DNA of 40,130 nt, from NCBI RefSeq assembly GCF_946481715.1, contig NZ_CAMLOV010000035.1, positions 1-40,130 of the forward strand, given 5' to 3'. Both the position numbers and the translations under genes were made by a program. The notes below the pieces were generated by a model that did no database searches, was not told the DNA's origin, and saw only the letters and a program-made list of their open reading frames with translations. This stretch comes from an uncultured Mucilaginibacter sp. (GTDB lineage: Bacteria > Bacteroidota > Bacteroidia > Sphingobacteriales > Sphingobacteriaceae). This document shows positions 1 through 10,250 of the stretch, in pieces. Within the stretch, counting starts at the first letter, position 1, and every line of letters starts with the position of its first letter.

Positions 1-160
1 AATTAGCCACGGGCAATAACAGCACCGCAAACAGGAAACCGAAAATAAGAGGGTCTACCAGGTCTTTTGCCAGTATCAGCAAATAGCCTAAAATGCAAAA
101 ACCTATTAATATAAGGGCAAGCCGTTCGTAAAACGGCGCTATCATTTTTTTAGCGGGCAT
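1..160 (-). CDS. AI-2E family transporter, N-terminal fragment
   Basis: Only the first 53 codons are in the window; the gene runs off the left edge. The visible N-terminus (MIAPFYERLALILIGF and on) has two closely spaced hydrophobic stretches separated by AKDLVDPLI. This is how Bacteroidota members of the AI-2E/PerM family of eight-helix membrane proteins begin; family members export small molecules or ions, and substrates vary. The start at 160 is chosen because it is the first ATG, but an in-frame ATG at 145 (MIAPF) also fits. Divergent from the acetyltransferase at 356, with about 195 bases between. The family call rests on a short fragment, so it is moderate only. Confidence 0.5.
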   Translation of the reverse strand, partial: MPAKKMIAPFYERLALILIGFCILGYLLILAKDLVDPLIFGFLFAVLLLPVAN

Positions 161-355
161 ACAATAGGGGTAAGTTTTTTCCCATGTTGAACATAGTTAA
201 AAAAGCGTAACAATGGCTCATGCAATCCATGTTTTTTATAGGATGCGCCTAATTAACGCTAATAATTGTAATAAGTTGGCAGTATTTCAATTTTTTGCTG
301 CTACAATTGTAGTTTGCTGTGCAATTGATTAAATTCAATTTTAATTTATAAACCT

Positions 356-1003
356 ATGCTTAATGGCCCTAACCCAAGCGTACGCTACCCAATGGAGCCG
401 TACCAAAACCTTGTGTTTTTAAAAAACATGATAACCCGCCCCAATATTATTGTAGGCGATTACACTTACTATGACGACTTTAAAGATCCGCTTAATTTTG
501 AAAAGAACGTGTTGTACCATTTCGACTTTATTGGAGATAAGCTCATCATTGGCAAATTTTGTGCGATAGCGTCTGGCGTTAAATTCATCATGAACGGCGC
601 TAACCACGAGAGCACGCCCATATCTACATTTCCTTTCGCTATCTTCCGCAACGGTTGGGAAAAAATAAACAACAGCGAGCACCCTACCGGCAAATTCCCC
701 TACAAGGGCGATACTATTATTGGCAATGATGTTTGGATAGGTTACGAAGCGACCATAATGCCCGGGGTAGCCATAGGCGATGGGGCGGTTATTGCTTCCA
801 AAGCTGTAGTTACCAAAGATGTACCGCCATACACTATAGTTGGTGGTAACCCGGCAAAACTTATCCGCAAACGGTTTGATGAAGAGCAAGCCGTGCGTCT
901 GCAAAAAATTGCCTGGTGGGATTGGAGCGCCGAAAAGATCACCAAAAACCTTTTGCTGATCAATTCAGGAGACATTGCTGCACTGGAGGAAGTGGCAGGC
1001 TAA
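356..1003 (+). CDS. Vat-like xenobiotic O-acetyltransferase (left-handed beta-helix)
   Basis: 215 aa, the usual length for the CatB/Vat branch of hexapeptide-repeat acetyltransferases, which move acetyl from acetyl-CoA to small hydroxyl acceptors such as streptogramins or chloramphenicol. The sequence shows the family order: N-terminal lead with LIIGKFCAIASGVKF, the catalytic His in GANHES (H84, where VatD has H82), the protruding loop FPYKGDTIIGNDVWIG, then imperfect hexapeptide turns up to VVGGNPAKLIRKRF and a C-terminal helix containing WWDWS. No signal peptide, so cytoplasmic. Many chromosomal homologues in environmental Bacteroidota have no proven resistance role, so the natural substrate is open. 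Confidence 0.85.
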   Translation: MLNGPNPSVRYPMEPYQNLVFLKNMITRPNIIVGDYTYYDDFKDPLNFEKNVLYHFDFIGDKLIIGKFCAIASGVKFIMNGANHESTPISTFPFAIFRNGWEKINNSEHPTGKFPYKGDTIIGNDVWIGYEATIMPGVAIGDGAVIASKAVVTKDVPPYTIVGGNPAKLIRKRFDEEQAVRLQKIAWWDWSAEKITKNLLLINSGDIAALEEVAG

Positions 1004-1053
1004 TTTTGGCAAATAGTTTGCTGCAGTTTTAGTTTGATTAAAAACTAAATACC

Positions 1054-1230
1054 ATGGCAAAGTATTCTGAAAAAGCAGGTGAAAAGGTTGAAAAAACCAT
1101 GCACGAAATGAAAGAAGGCAAGCTGAAAAGCGGCAGTGGCAAAAAAGTTACCAGCAAAAAACAAGCTGTTGCCATAGGCCTATCCGAAGCGCGTAAAGAA
1201 GGCGCTAAGGTGCCTAAGAAAAAGGAATAA
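1054..1230 (+). CDS. DUF6496 domain small basic protein
   Basis: 58 aa, very lysine-rich. It holds the characteristic DUF6496 string SGKKVTSKKQAVAIGLSEAR followed by KEGAKVPKKK. The family is small, widespread and of unknown role; its basic composition would suit nucleic-acid binding, but that is inference. The ATG at 1054 gives the full conserved N-terminus (MAKYSEKAGEKVEKTM). It sits 50 bases after the acetyltransferase and ends just before a strong stem-loop at 1238-1266, so it is probably the last gene of that transcript or has its own promoter. Confidence 0.8.
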   Translation: MAKYSEKAGEKVEKTMHEMKEGKLKSGSGKKVTSKKQAVAIGLSEARKEGAKVPKKKE

Positions 1231-1237
1231 GTATTAA

Positions 1238-1266
1238 CAATAAAGGCCTGGTTACGGCCTTTATTG
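1238..1266. terminator. Bidirectional stem-loop terminator
   Basis: Perfect 11-bp stem (1238-1248 with 1256-1266, core AAAGGCC/GGCCTTT) with a 7-base loop, between convergent genes. It overlaps the stop codon of the minus-strand gene (1261-1263). Being symmetric, it can serve both strands, although the trailing T-run is short on each side. Confidence 0.75.
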
Positions 1267-1785
1267 CTTCTCATCCATAGAGAATATGTATATCACCCAA
1301 TCGTTCAGCTCGCCTTTACTATCCAGTTCTATAAGGTGTTCAATATCTTCATCGGGTTTGTGCAATGGCTCAGCTTTGTATTTTGCAATAAGTGCCCTAA
1401 CGGCTACAATATTGGCATTGTTTATATCGAAACCCTGCTTATGCTCTAATACGTATTTTGAGTATTGGGCCATATAAATAAAGCCGAGTTGTGGGTTACG
1501 GTCAGAAAGGTTCATCACTGCTTCAATCAATTTGATAGTGACCGCAGGAGTGCCTTTAGCCCATTTTAATAAAAACTGATCGGCTTCTTCCGTTTTTTGG
1601 GGTTGTGCTTTCCATGGGGTTTGTTGCAGCCAATCGGCAGTTTTTATAATATCGGTTTCGTACCGGGAGTAATCGTCTCTTGTTTTGAATACATAGTTTT
1701 TGGGCACTTCGAAGCTTTGCGCATACGCGTCGACGCCCGTTGTTAACAGAAGCAGCAAAAAAACCTGTATGGCAAAACTCTTCAT
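1261..1785 (-). CDS. Secreted protein of unknown function
   Basis: 174 aa. A clear signal peptide (MKSFAIQVFLLLLLTTGVDA, cleavage probably after AYAQ) sends it to the periplasm. The mature part is soluble and mixed in charge, with no cysteine pair or catalytic motif that I recognise. It has a helical look (FLLKWAKGTPAVTIKLIEAV) of the kind seen in uncharacterised Bacteroidota proteins. Its stop codon lies inside the shared terminator at 1238-1266. The gene upstream on the same strand is a broken gene at 1805-2280. Confidence 0.65.
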   Translation of the reverse strand: MKSFAIQVFLLLLLTTGVDAYAQSFEVPKNYVFKTRDDYSRYETDIIKTADWLQQTPWKAQPQKTEEADQFLLKWAKGTPAVTIKLIEAVMNLSDRNPQLGFIYMAQYSKYVLEHKQGFDINNANIVAVRALIAKYKAEPLHKPDEDIEHLIELDSKGELNDWVIYIFSMDEKQ

Positions 1786-1804
1786 TATTTGCTTAAGCCC
1801 TGTT

Positions 1805-2280
1805 TTATAATAAATTAAGCTGAAAATTCAACAAATCTTTCTTCATTTCAAAATGGCATTTAGATATAGCATCAATATACGCCTGTGTACCTTTATTAAA
1901 GGCATCAATAGCCGTGTTGTCGTAATTTGGGTGATTAAAATACACCCAATTACTGCTTAAATAATTATTGATAGCATCATCTTCTTCGGCTGTAAGGTAA
2001 ACTTTTATATCCTCACGGGCAATAGCCTCTTTTACAACAGGTTTAAAAGTTTCTCCTTGGCGTAGATCTCTTCTATCGTGGCATGTATCTCCGAATAAGG
2101 CATGCTATTGTATACTTTACCAAAAGTTGTTAATATGTTGTTATATTGCTCGTAGCGCGTTATGGCATCAGCCTAATATGTAAAAAGCGCATGGTATTTG
2201 CCTGCAAGCAATTCCTTGTCCGCATCCGTTTTGCATGCGCCTTCGGGCATGGGCGGGAATGATAAGGTTAGGGTATTCAT
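1805..2280 (-). pseudogene. Broken gene of unknown function (amber stop plus frameshift)
   Basis: Read on the minus strand from the ATG at 2280, about 35 sensible codons (MNTLTLSFPPMPEG...) run into an in-frame TAG at 2173-2175. The same frame then continues with sensible protein (ADAITRYEQYNNILTTFGKV) to about 2055, where one base change of frame is needed to reach the last ~80 codons (GETFKPVVKEAIARED ... HFEMKKDLLNFQ) and a TAA at 1805-1807. The whole would be about 158 codons. It begins 2 bases after the oxidoreductase stop, so it was once the second gene of that operon. I do not recognise the family. Two independent lesions argue for decay rather than one sequencing error. Confidence 0.65.
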
Positions 2281-2282
2281 TA

Positions 2283-3263
2283 TTATTTTAGGGTGAATGA
2301 ATCTATTATCTTCATCAGCACAACCGCTTCGTATATAGTGCAGGGGTTGGGGCCTTCATCTTTAAAGTAGGCCACAATCTTTTCTATCATAGGCTGTTGT
2401 ATGTGCATGGGGTGCTGAAATGTTATGGTTTCTTCCCCTGTTTCGGTTTTCAGTGTAACGAAGTTCCCAAAGAAGGGGAAAGTGATTTTGCCTTTCGTAC
2501 CCATGATCTCGCAGGTGTCCGCAGTTTCGCTTTCGGCCACGTTAAAACTCCAGGAGCCGTTTACTACTACCTTGTTTTTGAAGACAATGAGGCCGCAAAC
2601 ATGGTCGTCTGCCGGGCTGCTGTTGGCCTGGTTTAGGCTGTAGCCTGTGTAATACTCGGGTTCGCCAAAAAAGTAAAGCATCAAGTCAAGCTGGTGGGGA
2701 GCCAGGTCGTGGAAGTAGCCGCCGCCCGATACTTCAGGGTCTAGCCGCCAGTTGGTGCCGGGATAAGTGGGTACCTTTGGCTCGCGGTTTTGCCACATCC
2801 GGATCTGCACGGTGCGCACCTCGCCAATAGTTTCATTCTCCAGCAAATTCTTTACGTGTAAAAACATAGGCAAGGCACGGCGGTAATGGGCAACTGTGAG
2901 CTTAGCGCCACTGTCGGTCACTGCCCCGGCCATTGCTTCTGCTTCGGCAGCGTTGCGGGTTACCGGTTTCTCTACATACACGTTCAAGCCTTTGGCAATA
3001 GCCCGTTTGGCATAATCGAGATGAGAGGATGGCGGGGTGGCGATAGAAACGGCGTTGACTTCGGGGTCATCCATCAGCAATTCGGCATCGCTGTACCATT
3101 TGCCTACATGGTGGCGGCGAGCGTAATCAGCCGCTTTTTTGGCATCGCGGCGCATAACGGCCACCAGGCTGCTATCGGTTATTTTATTGTATGCCTGCCC
3201 GCTCTTTAGCTCGGTAACGTCGCCGCAGCCAATAATGCCCCATTTGATTTTTTGTGATTCCAC
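2283..3263 (-). CDS. Gfo/Idh/MocA family NAD(P)-dependent oxidoreductase
   Basis: 326 aa. An N-terminal Rossmann fold begins KWGIIGCGDVTELKSGQAY; residues around 95-100 give the diagnostic VEKPVT, and the substrate-binding half contains GGGYFHDLAPHQLDLMLYFF, where the His-Asp-Leu-Ala and His residues fit the family's active site. Members oxidise or reduce sugars, inositols and similar compounds; the substrate cannot be read from sequence. No signal peptide, so this one is cytoplasmic, unlike the Tat-exported members common in Bacteroidota. It probably headed an operon with the now broken gene at 1805-2280. Confidence 0.9.
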   Translation of the reverse strand: MESQKIKWGIIGCGDVTELKSGQAYNKITDSSLVAVMRRDAKKAADYARRHHVGKWYSDAELLMDDPEVNAVSIATPPSSHLDYAKRAIAKGLNVYVEKPVTRNAAEAEAMAGAVTDSGAKLTVAHYRRALPMFLHVKNLLENETIGEVRTVQIRMWQNREPKVPTYPGTNWRLDPEVSGGGYFHDLAPHQLDLMLYFFGEPEYYTGYSLNQANSSPADDHVCGLIVFKNKVVVNGSWSFNVAESETADTCEIMGTKGKITFPFFGNFVTLKTETGEETITFQHPMHIQQPMIEKIVAYFKDEGPNPCTIYEAVVLMKIIDSFTLK

Positions 3264-3269
3264 TAATTG

Positions 3270-3388
3270 TTATTTTGATTATTTTTTTGATTACACCGAT
3301 TTTACTTTCTGATTTCACCGATTTCGCTGACCAGATCATCCGTTGAAACCTTTAAAAATCTTTGAAATTCTTCAAAAATCTTTGAATT
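3270..3388. repeat. Degenerate intergenic repeat of GATTWCACCGATT type
   Basis: Between the oxidoreductase and ligA. Two copies of a gattacaccgatttt / gatttcaccgattt word are followed by a run of aaaatctttgaa-like words that ends at the ligA stop codon. The same GATTTCACCGATT word occurs several times at 23463-23545. No gene or terminator is evident. Confidence 0.55.
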
Positions 3389-5520
<2,132 letters not shown>

Positions 5521-6366
5521 CTATTTATACTTCAGCGTTACCACTACCGGGTAATGATCTGACGGTAACCTGCCATGATACGTATTGGTGAGGATGCCAT
5601 AGCGCGATACGGTGAAGCGTTTGGTGACGAATATATGGTCGATACGGGCGTCGCCTGCCTTGTTCACATCATAGCCATTAAAGGTATTACTGGCAGCCAG
5701 GCGAATAGGCGATAACTCGTAGCTATCTCTTAATAAGCCCGAAGTATTAATAAGCGTATAACTCTCATTGGTTTGATCTACATTAAAATCGCCGGTAAGG
5801 ATAGTGGGTACATTGCCTGCTATCTCCTTCACTTTCGTCAATACCAGCTTTGCGCTTTCGCGGCGGGCAATTACGCCAATATGATCCATGTGGAGGTTGA
5901 AAAAGTAGAAGAGTAGCCCGGTTTTTACTTCCTTAAATTCTGCCCAGCTGCAAATGCGTGGCAAAGCAGCGTCCCAGCCCTTGTTGGGTTTATCGGTAAC
6001 CGTCGACATCCAGAAATTGCCCGACTTGAGTACTTTAAATTTATCAGCCTTATAAAATATTGCCGAATGCTCGCCGCCGTGCTTGCCATCATCGCGCCCG
6101 GTGCCAATCCATTTGTAGCCCGGCAGGCTATCGTTTAGTTGGGTTAACTGGTGGTATTGCCCTTCCTGCGTGCCAAAAATATCAAGCTCGTTAAAGCGGA
6201 TAAGCTGGGCGATATTGGGATATCTTGCACGCCAGCCATTACCGGCGATGGAATCTTCCTTACTGTCGTAACGGATGTTGTATGTGCCAATGTTGAGTTG
6301 CTGCGCCTGGGTAAAAGTTGCTGTTGCGGCGAGGAGCAGCAGTGCCAAAAAGATCTTGATTTTCAT
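5521..6366 (-). CDS. Secreted endonuclease/exonuclease/phosphatase family hydrolase
   Basis: 281 aa with a signal peptide (MKIKIFLALLLLAATATF, cleaved near TQAQQ), so periplasmic or exported. The mature protein carries the full DNase I-like metal-dependent phosphoesterase set: NIGTYNIRYD, the Glu in FGTQEGQYHQL, NLHMDHIG, LTGDFNVDQ, RIDHIFVT and SDHYPVVV. The family includes nucleases, inositol-phosphate phosphatases and sphingomyelinases; the substrate is not decidable here. The first in-frame ATG (6402) would put 12 non-signal residues in front, so 6366 is preferred. A lone -7-like TAAATTTG lies 21-28 bases upstream (6387-6394). Confidence 0.88.
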   Translation of the reverse strand: MKIKIFLALLLLAATATFTQAQQLNIGTYNIRYDSKEDSIAGNGWRARYPNIAQLIRFNELDIFGTQEGQYHQLTQLNDSLPGYKWIGTGRDDGKHGGEHSAIFYKADKFKVLKSGNFWMSTVTDKPNKGWDAALPRICSWAEFKEVKTGLLFYFFNLHMDHIGVIARRESAKLVLTKVKEIAGNVPTILTGDFNVDQTNESYTLINTSGLLRDSYELSPIRLAASNTFNGYDVNKAGDARIDHIFVTKRFTVSRYGILTNTYHGRLPSDHYPVVVTLKYK

Positions 6367-6491
6367 AATTGGTGGTGTTAGTGCGCCAAATTTACAAATC
6401 ATCGGTGTTAACTTCGCGGGCCGAGTTGTTACGATTTTGTTACGGACTTTGCCGGGAGTTTGGCTAAAGCAGGAAGGTTTTCTGTAGTGTA

Positions 6492-6591
6492 CCGTTGGTT
6501 GAAACCAACGGCAATGAAAATGGGTTGCTTACGCATCAATTTGAAAAAGCAATATAAAGTTGGTCGAAACAACGGCAATGAAAGTGGGTTT
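6492..6591. repeat. REP-like hairpin repeat, two units
   Basis: Unit 1 is a perfect palindromic hairpin, CCGTTGGTT-GA-AACCAACGG (6492-6511), followed by caatgaaaatgggtt. Unit 2 (6559-6591) repeats it in worn form, gttggtcgaaacaacgg followed by caatgaaagtgggtt. A relative with swapped stem bases (CAACGGGTT-TC-AACCCGTTG) sits at 33151-33170. Such hairpins are common intergenic repeats in Bacteroidota genomes; no gene is present. Confidence 0.65.
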
Positions 6592-6625
6592 CGGAGAATG
6601 CTGCTAACTGCCCTCTGCCAACTGA

Positions 6626-8764
6626 CTACACCTCCCCTTCCCTTTTCCTCAAAAACCATTCAGTGCTTAACATAACTACCAGCAGGGCAAATATCCATTT
6701 CAGGCTGATCATATCGCTATAGCGTTTATCTTCATAAACAACGGTTTTAATGTTTTCGTTTTTGCGGATGAGGCTGGCCAACTGGTTTATTTGCGCCGGC
6801 AGCAGCATCTGCCCGCCAGAACGCTCTGCCATATTTTTCAGCAAACGGTGGTTAGCGGTACTTTGGCGGGCCTCCAGGTTCAATTGCTTTACGGTGATTT
6901 GTCCGTTTGCAGCATATTGCTGTTTGCCATTTTTTGCCGTGGCCGAATAGCTGTACTCGCCCACCGGCAAGGTGCCTGCATTTAGCTGGTAGCTTTGCCC
7001 GCTGCGGGTAAACAGGAAGCTAAAGTTTTTGCCATCCTTATTTTTGATAGCGATGCGCACATCGGGCGTATTTACCAGTTCCAGCGCATCGTTATATAAT
7101 TCTGCATTCAGCAATACATTCTCGCCTTCATCGAACACGTTTTTTGCCGGGTACGCCCTAAACCGCTCGCGGTTGGCGTTGGCCGTAAGGTACTGCACGC
7201 CCTGGCCAAACAGTTCCTCCAGCGCGTGGTGGTTGCCATATTCGCGGTACTCAGCCAATTGCCAGCGCCACAAACCTTCGGCAGCAAGCACGGCTGTGCG
7301 GCGCCCGCCCTCATCGCCGAAGGCCAGCAACGGGTAGTTGGTGGGCACGCTGCCTATCTTTTGCTTCAACAATACGGCTGCGTTGGGCTGTGCTTCGTAA
7401 GTGCCATAAGCGGCTAAAAGCGGCGGCAGTTTGCTCAGCTTGTTTTGGGTAGAATCTGATAAAGTGAACGCTGTAAACGTTGGCATTGGCTGGGCAAAAA
7501 CCTCCTGCGCATCATCGCGCCCGGCGTTTACACTTACCACTTTTTGTGCCCTGTTCAGCCCGTTAATATCCGCCTGCGTACCCCCTACCAGCCACAACGG
7601 CATTTTGCCGGTTAATATATTTTGCACCTTGCCATAACTGGCAGATGAAAGCTGATATAAAATAGCCAGGCTATAATCGCTTACATTGAGGGATGCAAAA
7701 TCCGTCATCAGGCTTGCCTTCACCTCAAAATTGCGGTTGCTTTCTATGGATTGTTTTATAACGCTGATATCCGGGTGCGGACCATCGTACAGCAGCAATA
7801 TTTTTTGGCGGGCATCCAGCACTTCTATATAAAAGGTTTCGGTATTGTTTTGTACCGATAGTTCGTTTTTTACCGGGGAAAGGCTCACCGTAAACTTGCG
7901 CACGCCTTTTTTATCGGCATTCAGTTTTAAGGGTATCACCTTTTTAAAAGCAGCAGAATTTATGCTGATGCTTTGGCTGATTACCTGCCGGCCGTCTTCG
8001 GTAACCGTGAGGCGCATTGTTTCGCCGTTGCTTTGGTAAGCCTCGGTCAATAGCTCTACCTCAAAATCGTTGCCCAAATAGGCGGTTTTGTTATAGTTGA
8101 TGTTACCAATGAGCAGATCCCGCCGTGGCGTAGTATCACCCAGCGCAACAGTGTAAATGCTGGTTTTAATATTCCGCGCCTCATACTGCGGATCGGTGCC
8201 GAGGTTATAAAGCCCATCCGTAGCCAGTATCAACGCACCAATGTTTCGGTTTACAAAGCGGTCGTTTAGTTGGTGCAGGGCCGATGATATATCGGTTTGC
8301 TTGCCGTTGTAGGTGTTGGAAAGCCCATCGTGCAAATCCTTATCGAAATTGAATTCGTGTACTTCGTAGCCGTCGCCGAGTTGGGATTTGAGGGCAGCGA
8401 GAGAAGCAGCCCCTCCCAAACCCTCCCCGGAAGGGAGGGCTTTAGAAGCATTTTTTAAAGTCTCCCCTTCCGGGGGAGATTTAGAGGGGGCTGCTTTAGC
8501 TCCAAACAACCTCACCGATTCCGAATTATCCTGCGCAATTAATATCACCGGTTTTTGCGGCTGGTAACTTACCGATTTGATGAGCGGCGACACCAGCAAC
8601 AAACCCAGCAGCGTAACCACCACGGCACGTAAAGCAAACAGCCCGTACCGTGCCGTTTTAGCCAGTTGCACCGGTTGCCGGTACATTAGCCAGGCATACA
8701 GCAGGCCCAACACCAGGCAGGCAGGCAGCCACCACAAAGAACCAGACCCCCAGGTGATAGACAT
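6626..8764 (-). CDS. Large membrane protein with VWA-like/glutamine-amidotransferase-like regions
   Basis: 712 aa. Two N-terminal transmembrane segments (LWWLPACLVLGLLYAWLM and a second at about 45-62) are followed by a VWA-like region (VILIAQDNSESVR ... ALILATDGLYNLGTDP), a beta-rich middle, a region resembling the class I amidotransferase-like fold of similar proteins (ILLLYDGPHPDISVI, PLWLVGG), and one C-terminal membrane segment (LKWIFALLVVMLSTEWFL). The layout matches uncharacterised BatA-like proteins of Bacteroidota; the function is unknown. The usual metal-binding DxSxS motif reads DNSES. Odd feature: residues around 90-122 (SKSPPEGETLKNASKAL and PSGEGLGG) are encoded by an inserted genomic repeat (8405-8497) that keeps the frame. 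Confidence 0.75.
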   Translation of the reverse strand: MSITWGSGSLWWLPACLVLGLLYAWLMYRQPVQLAKTARYGLFALRAVVVTLLGLLLVSPLIKSVSYQPQKPVILIAQDNSESVRLFGAKAAPSKSPPEGETLKNASKALPSGEGLGGAASLAALKSQLGDGYEVHEFNFDKDLHDGLSNTYNGKQTDISSALHQLNDRFVNRNIGALILATDGLYNLGTDPQYEARNIKTSIYTVALGDTTPRRDLLIGNINYNKTAYLGNDFEVELLTEAYQSNGETMRLTVTEDGRQVISQSISINSAAFKKVIPLKLNADKKGVRKFTVSLSPVKNELSVQNNTETFYIEVLDARQKILLLYDGPHPDISVIKQSIESNRNFEVKASLMTDFASLNVSDYSLAILYQLSSASYGKVQNILTGKMPLWLVGGTQADINGLNRAQKVVSVNAGRDDAQEVFAQPMPTFTAFTLSDSTQNKLSKLPPLLAAYGTYEAQPNAAVLLKQKIGSVPTNYPLLAFGDEGGRRTAVLAAEGLWRWQLAEYREYGNHHALEELFGQGVQYLTANANRERFRAYPAKNVFDEGENVLLNAELYNDALELVNTPDVRIAIKNKDGKNFSFLFTRSGQSYQLNAGTLPVGEYSYSATAKNGKQQYAANGQITVKQLNLEARQSTANHRLLKNMAERSGGQMLLPAQINQLASLIRKNENIKTVVYEDKRYSDMISLKWIFALLVVMLSTEWFLRKREGEV
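8405..8497. mobile_element. MITE-like repeat inserted in frame inside a coding sequence
   Basis: About 93 bp bounded by inverted ends AGCAGCCCCTC (8405 on) and GAGGGGGCTGCT (to about 8497). It contains two inner hairpins (CCCTCCCCGGAAGGGAGGG-type and TCCCCTTCCGGGGGA-type). The stretch 8458-8492 is identical over 35 bases, in reverse complement, to 16456-16490, and similar to the ends of 33438-33521. It is read through as about 31 codons of the VWA-like gene without a stop. Confidence 0.75.
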
Positions 8765-8862
8765 TAGCAGTGAATTGTGAATTGTAAATGGTGAGTAATA
8801 CTCATAAGAACCATACCCGCAAAATGCGAATTTATTGTGATACCCATCGATTTTTATGCCTG

Positions 8863-9225
8863 TTAAATATTATCGGCCCGCCATTGTTCGAAACCCCAGG
8901 CGGCGATGGCGTTTAAAACAGGCTTTAGACTTTCTCCCCTGGCGCTAAACTGGTAAATAACGTGCGGCGGCACCACCGGCTCGGCGTGGCGCGTAACCAG
9001 GCCGTCGGCTTGTAGTTGCTTTAAATGCTGTATCAACATTTTTTCGGTAATAGTGGGTATCGATCGCTTTAGTTCGCTGTAGCGTTTGGGGCCGCTCATC
9101 AATTGGTAAAGGATAATAGGCTTCCAGTGCCCGCCAATTTTATTCATTACAAAGCTAACAGGGCAAGCCTGCATACTTAGTTCTTTATTAAAGTTCCAGG
9201 TGGAGTTTTCTTTTATCTGTGTCAT
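8863..9225 (-). CDS. HxlR-family winged-helix transcriptional regulator
   Basis: 120 aa. The HxlR fold is plain: a conserved Cys-Pro near the start (MQACPVSFVMNKIGGHWKP), the signature W-K-P-I-I-L-Y-Q-L and PKRYSELKRSIPTITEKML (recognition helix), then LKQLQADGLVTRHAEPVVPP and Y-x-F-S/T-x-x-G near the C-terminus. Many relatives sense quinones, aldehydes or oxidants through that Cys, which here is Cys21. Divergently transcribed from an NmrA-like reductase with an operator-like inverted repeat between them, the classic arrangement for this family. Start at 9225; a shorter start at Met18 would still keep the domain. Confidence 0.92.
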   Translation of the reverse strand: MTQIKENSTWNFNKELSMQACPVSFVMNKIGGHWKPIILYQLMSGPKRYSELKRSIPTITEKMLIQHLKQLQADGLVTRHAEPVVPPHVIYQFSARGESLKPVLNAIAAWGFEQWRADNI

Positions 9226-9248
9226 GATGCCTGCTTACTTAAGGGTAA

Positions 9249-9283
9249 GTACTTGTATAAAAGTAAGTACAAATATAGCTTTG
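9249..9283 (+). promoter_or_regulatory. Promoter with overlapping HxlR-type operator
   Basis: Bacteroidota-type promoter TTG (9253-9255), 20-base spacer, TAGCTTTG (9276-9283), reading toward the reductase. An inverted repeat GTACTT (9249-9254) / AAGTAC (9265-9270), with a nested TACTT-N6-AAGTA (9250-9265), covers the -33 box and spacer. Repression by the divergent HxlR protein is inferred from position. The promoter lies downstream of 9200, which supports the reductase start at 9311. Confidence 0.7.
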
Positions 9284-9310
9284 CCTCAACAAATAAAAAA
9301 TATAATTATC

Positions 9311-10192
9311 ATGAAAATCATTTTAACAGGCTCATTGGGGAACATCAGCAAACCATTGGCCATAAACTTAATTAACGCAGGCCACAACGTAACCGTAATT
9401 AGCAGCAGCGCAGATAAAGCAGCCGACATAGAGGCCCTTGGTGCCGTGCCGGCCATTGGTTCGGTTAGCGACGTTGCTTTTTTAACTAAAACTTTTACCG
9501 GTGCCGACGCGCTTTACGCCATGGTTCCAAACGACCTATCGTCTGATAACTTCCGCAAACACATAGGCGGCGTAGGCCTTAAGTATGCCGAAGCTATTAA
9601 AGCCAGCGGCATAAAAAAGGTGGTGTTTTTAAGCAGTCTTGGTGCACATATAGATGGCGGCACCGGCCCAATATCGGGCATACACGATGTGGAGCAGGCC
9701 TTTAATAAGCTGGATGGCGTTGATATCCGCTTCCTGCGCCCGGCATTCTTTTACTACAATTTCCTGCATAATATCGATTTGATAAAACATGCCGGTATCA
9801 TAGGTTCTAATTATGCCGGTAATAATACCCTGGTGATGGTGCACCCTTACGACATTGCCGAGGTGGCTGCCTATGAACTACAGCAGCCTTTTACCGGTAA
9901 AACCGTCCGCTACATTGCCGGCGATGAGCGCACGCTCGATGAAGTAGCCGCAGTTTTAGGCAAAGCCATTGGCAAACCTGACCTGAAATGGGTGGAGTTT
10001 ACCGACGAGCGATCGTTACAAGGCATGTTGCAGGCTGGGTTACCGCAGGAATTTGCCCGCAGCTATACCGAAATGGGCGCAGCGGTAAGGGAAGGCATCC
10101 TGTGGGCTGATTACCAGCAACACAAACCACAATTCAGCAAAACCAAGCTGGAAGATTTTGCAGGGGAATTTGCCGCGGCTTACGCTAAGTAA
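9311..10192 (+). CDS. NmrA-like NAD(P)-binding reductase (atypical SDR)
   Basis: 293 aa. Starts with a dinucleotide-binding beta-alpha-beta unit MKIILTGSLGNISKPLAINL, then VTVISSSADKA, and follows the NmrA/azoreductase-like course: ADALYAMVPND, KKVVFLSSLGAH, a missing SDR Tyr-x-x-x-Lys, FLRPAFFYYNFLHNI, VMVHPYDIAEVAAYELQ and GKTVRYIAGDERTLDEV. Members act as NADPH-sensing proteins or quinone/aldehyde reductases. Paired divergently with an HxlR regulator, so it is probably induced by reactive electrophiles or oxidants (inference from context). The longer in-frame ATG at 9200 overlaps the HxlR gene and its promoter, so 9311 is used. Confidence 0.88.
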   Translation: MKIILTGSLGNISKPLAINLINAGHNVTVISSSADKAADIEALGAVPAIGSVSDVAFLTKTFTGADALYAMVPNDLSSDNFRKHIGGVGLKYAEAIKASGIKKVVFLSSLGAHIDGGTGPISGIHDVEQAFNKLDGVDIRFLRPAFFYYNFLHNIDLIKHAGIIGSNYAGNNTLVMVHPYDIAEVAAYELQQPFTGKTVRYIAGDERTLDEVAAVLGKAIGKPDLKWVEFTDERSLQGMLQAGLPQEFARSYTEMGAAVREGILWADYQQHKPQFSKTKLEDFAGEFAAAYAK

Positions 10193-10210
10193 TTAAGCCG
10201 GAACTTCAAA

Positions 10211-10250
10211 ACGGGCCAATGGAGAGAAATCGCCATTGGCCGTTTGTTTT
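10211..10250. terminator. Rho-independent terminator between convergent genes
   Basis: Stem ACGG(G)CCAATGG / CCATTGGCCGT with one bulged G and a loop of about 10 bases, followed on the plus strand by TTTGTTTT. It ends the reductase transcript and reaches the stop codon (10249-10251) of the minus-strand gene. Confidence 0.8.

Noticed and set aside
9200..9310. Earlier start for the NmrA-like reductase
   Set aside because: It would overlap the divergent HxlR gene and put the promoter and operator inside the coding region.
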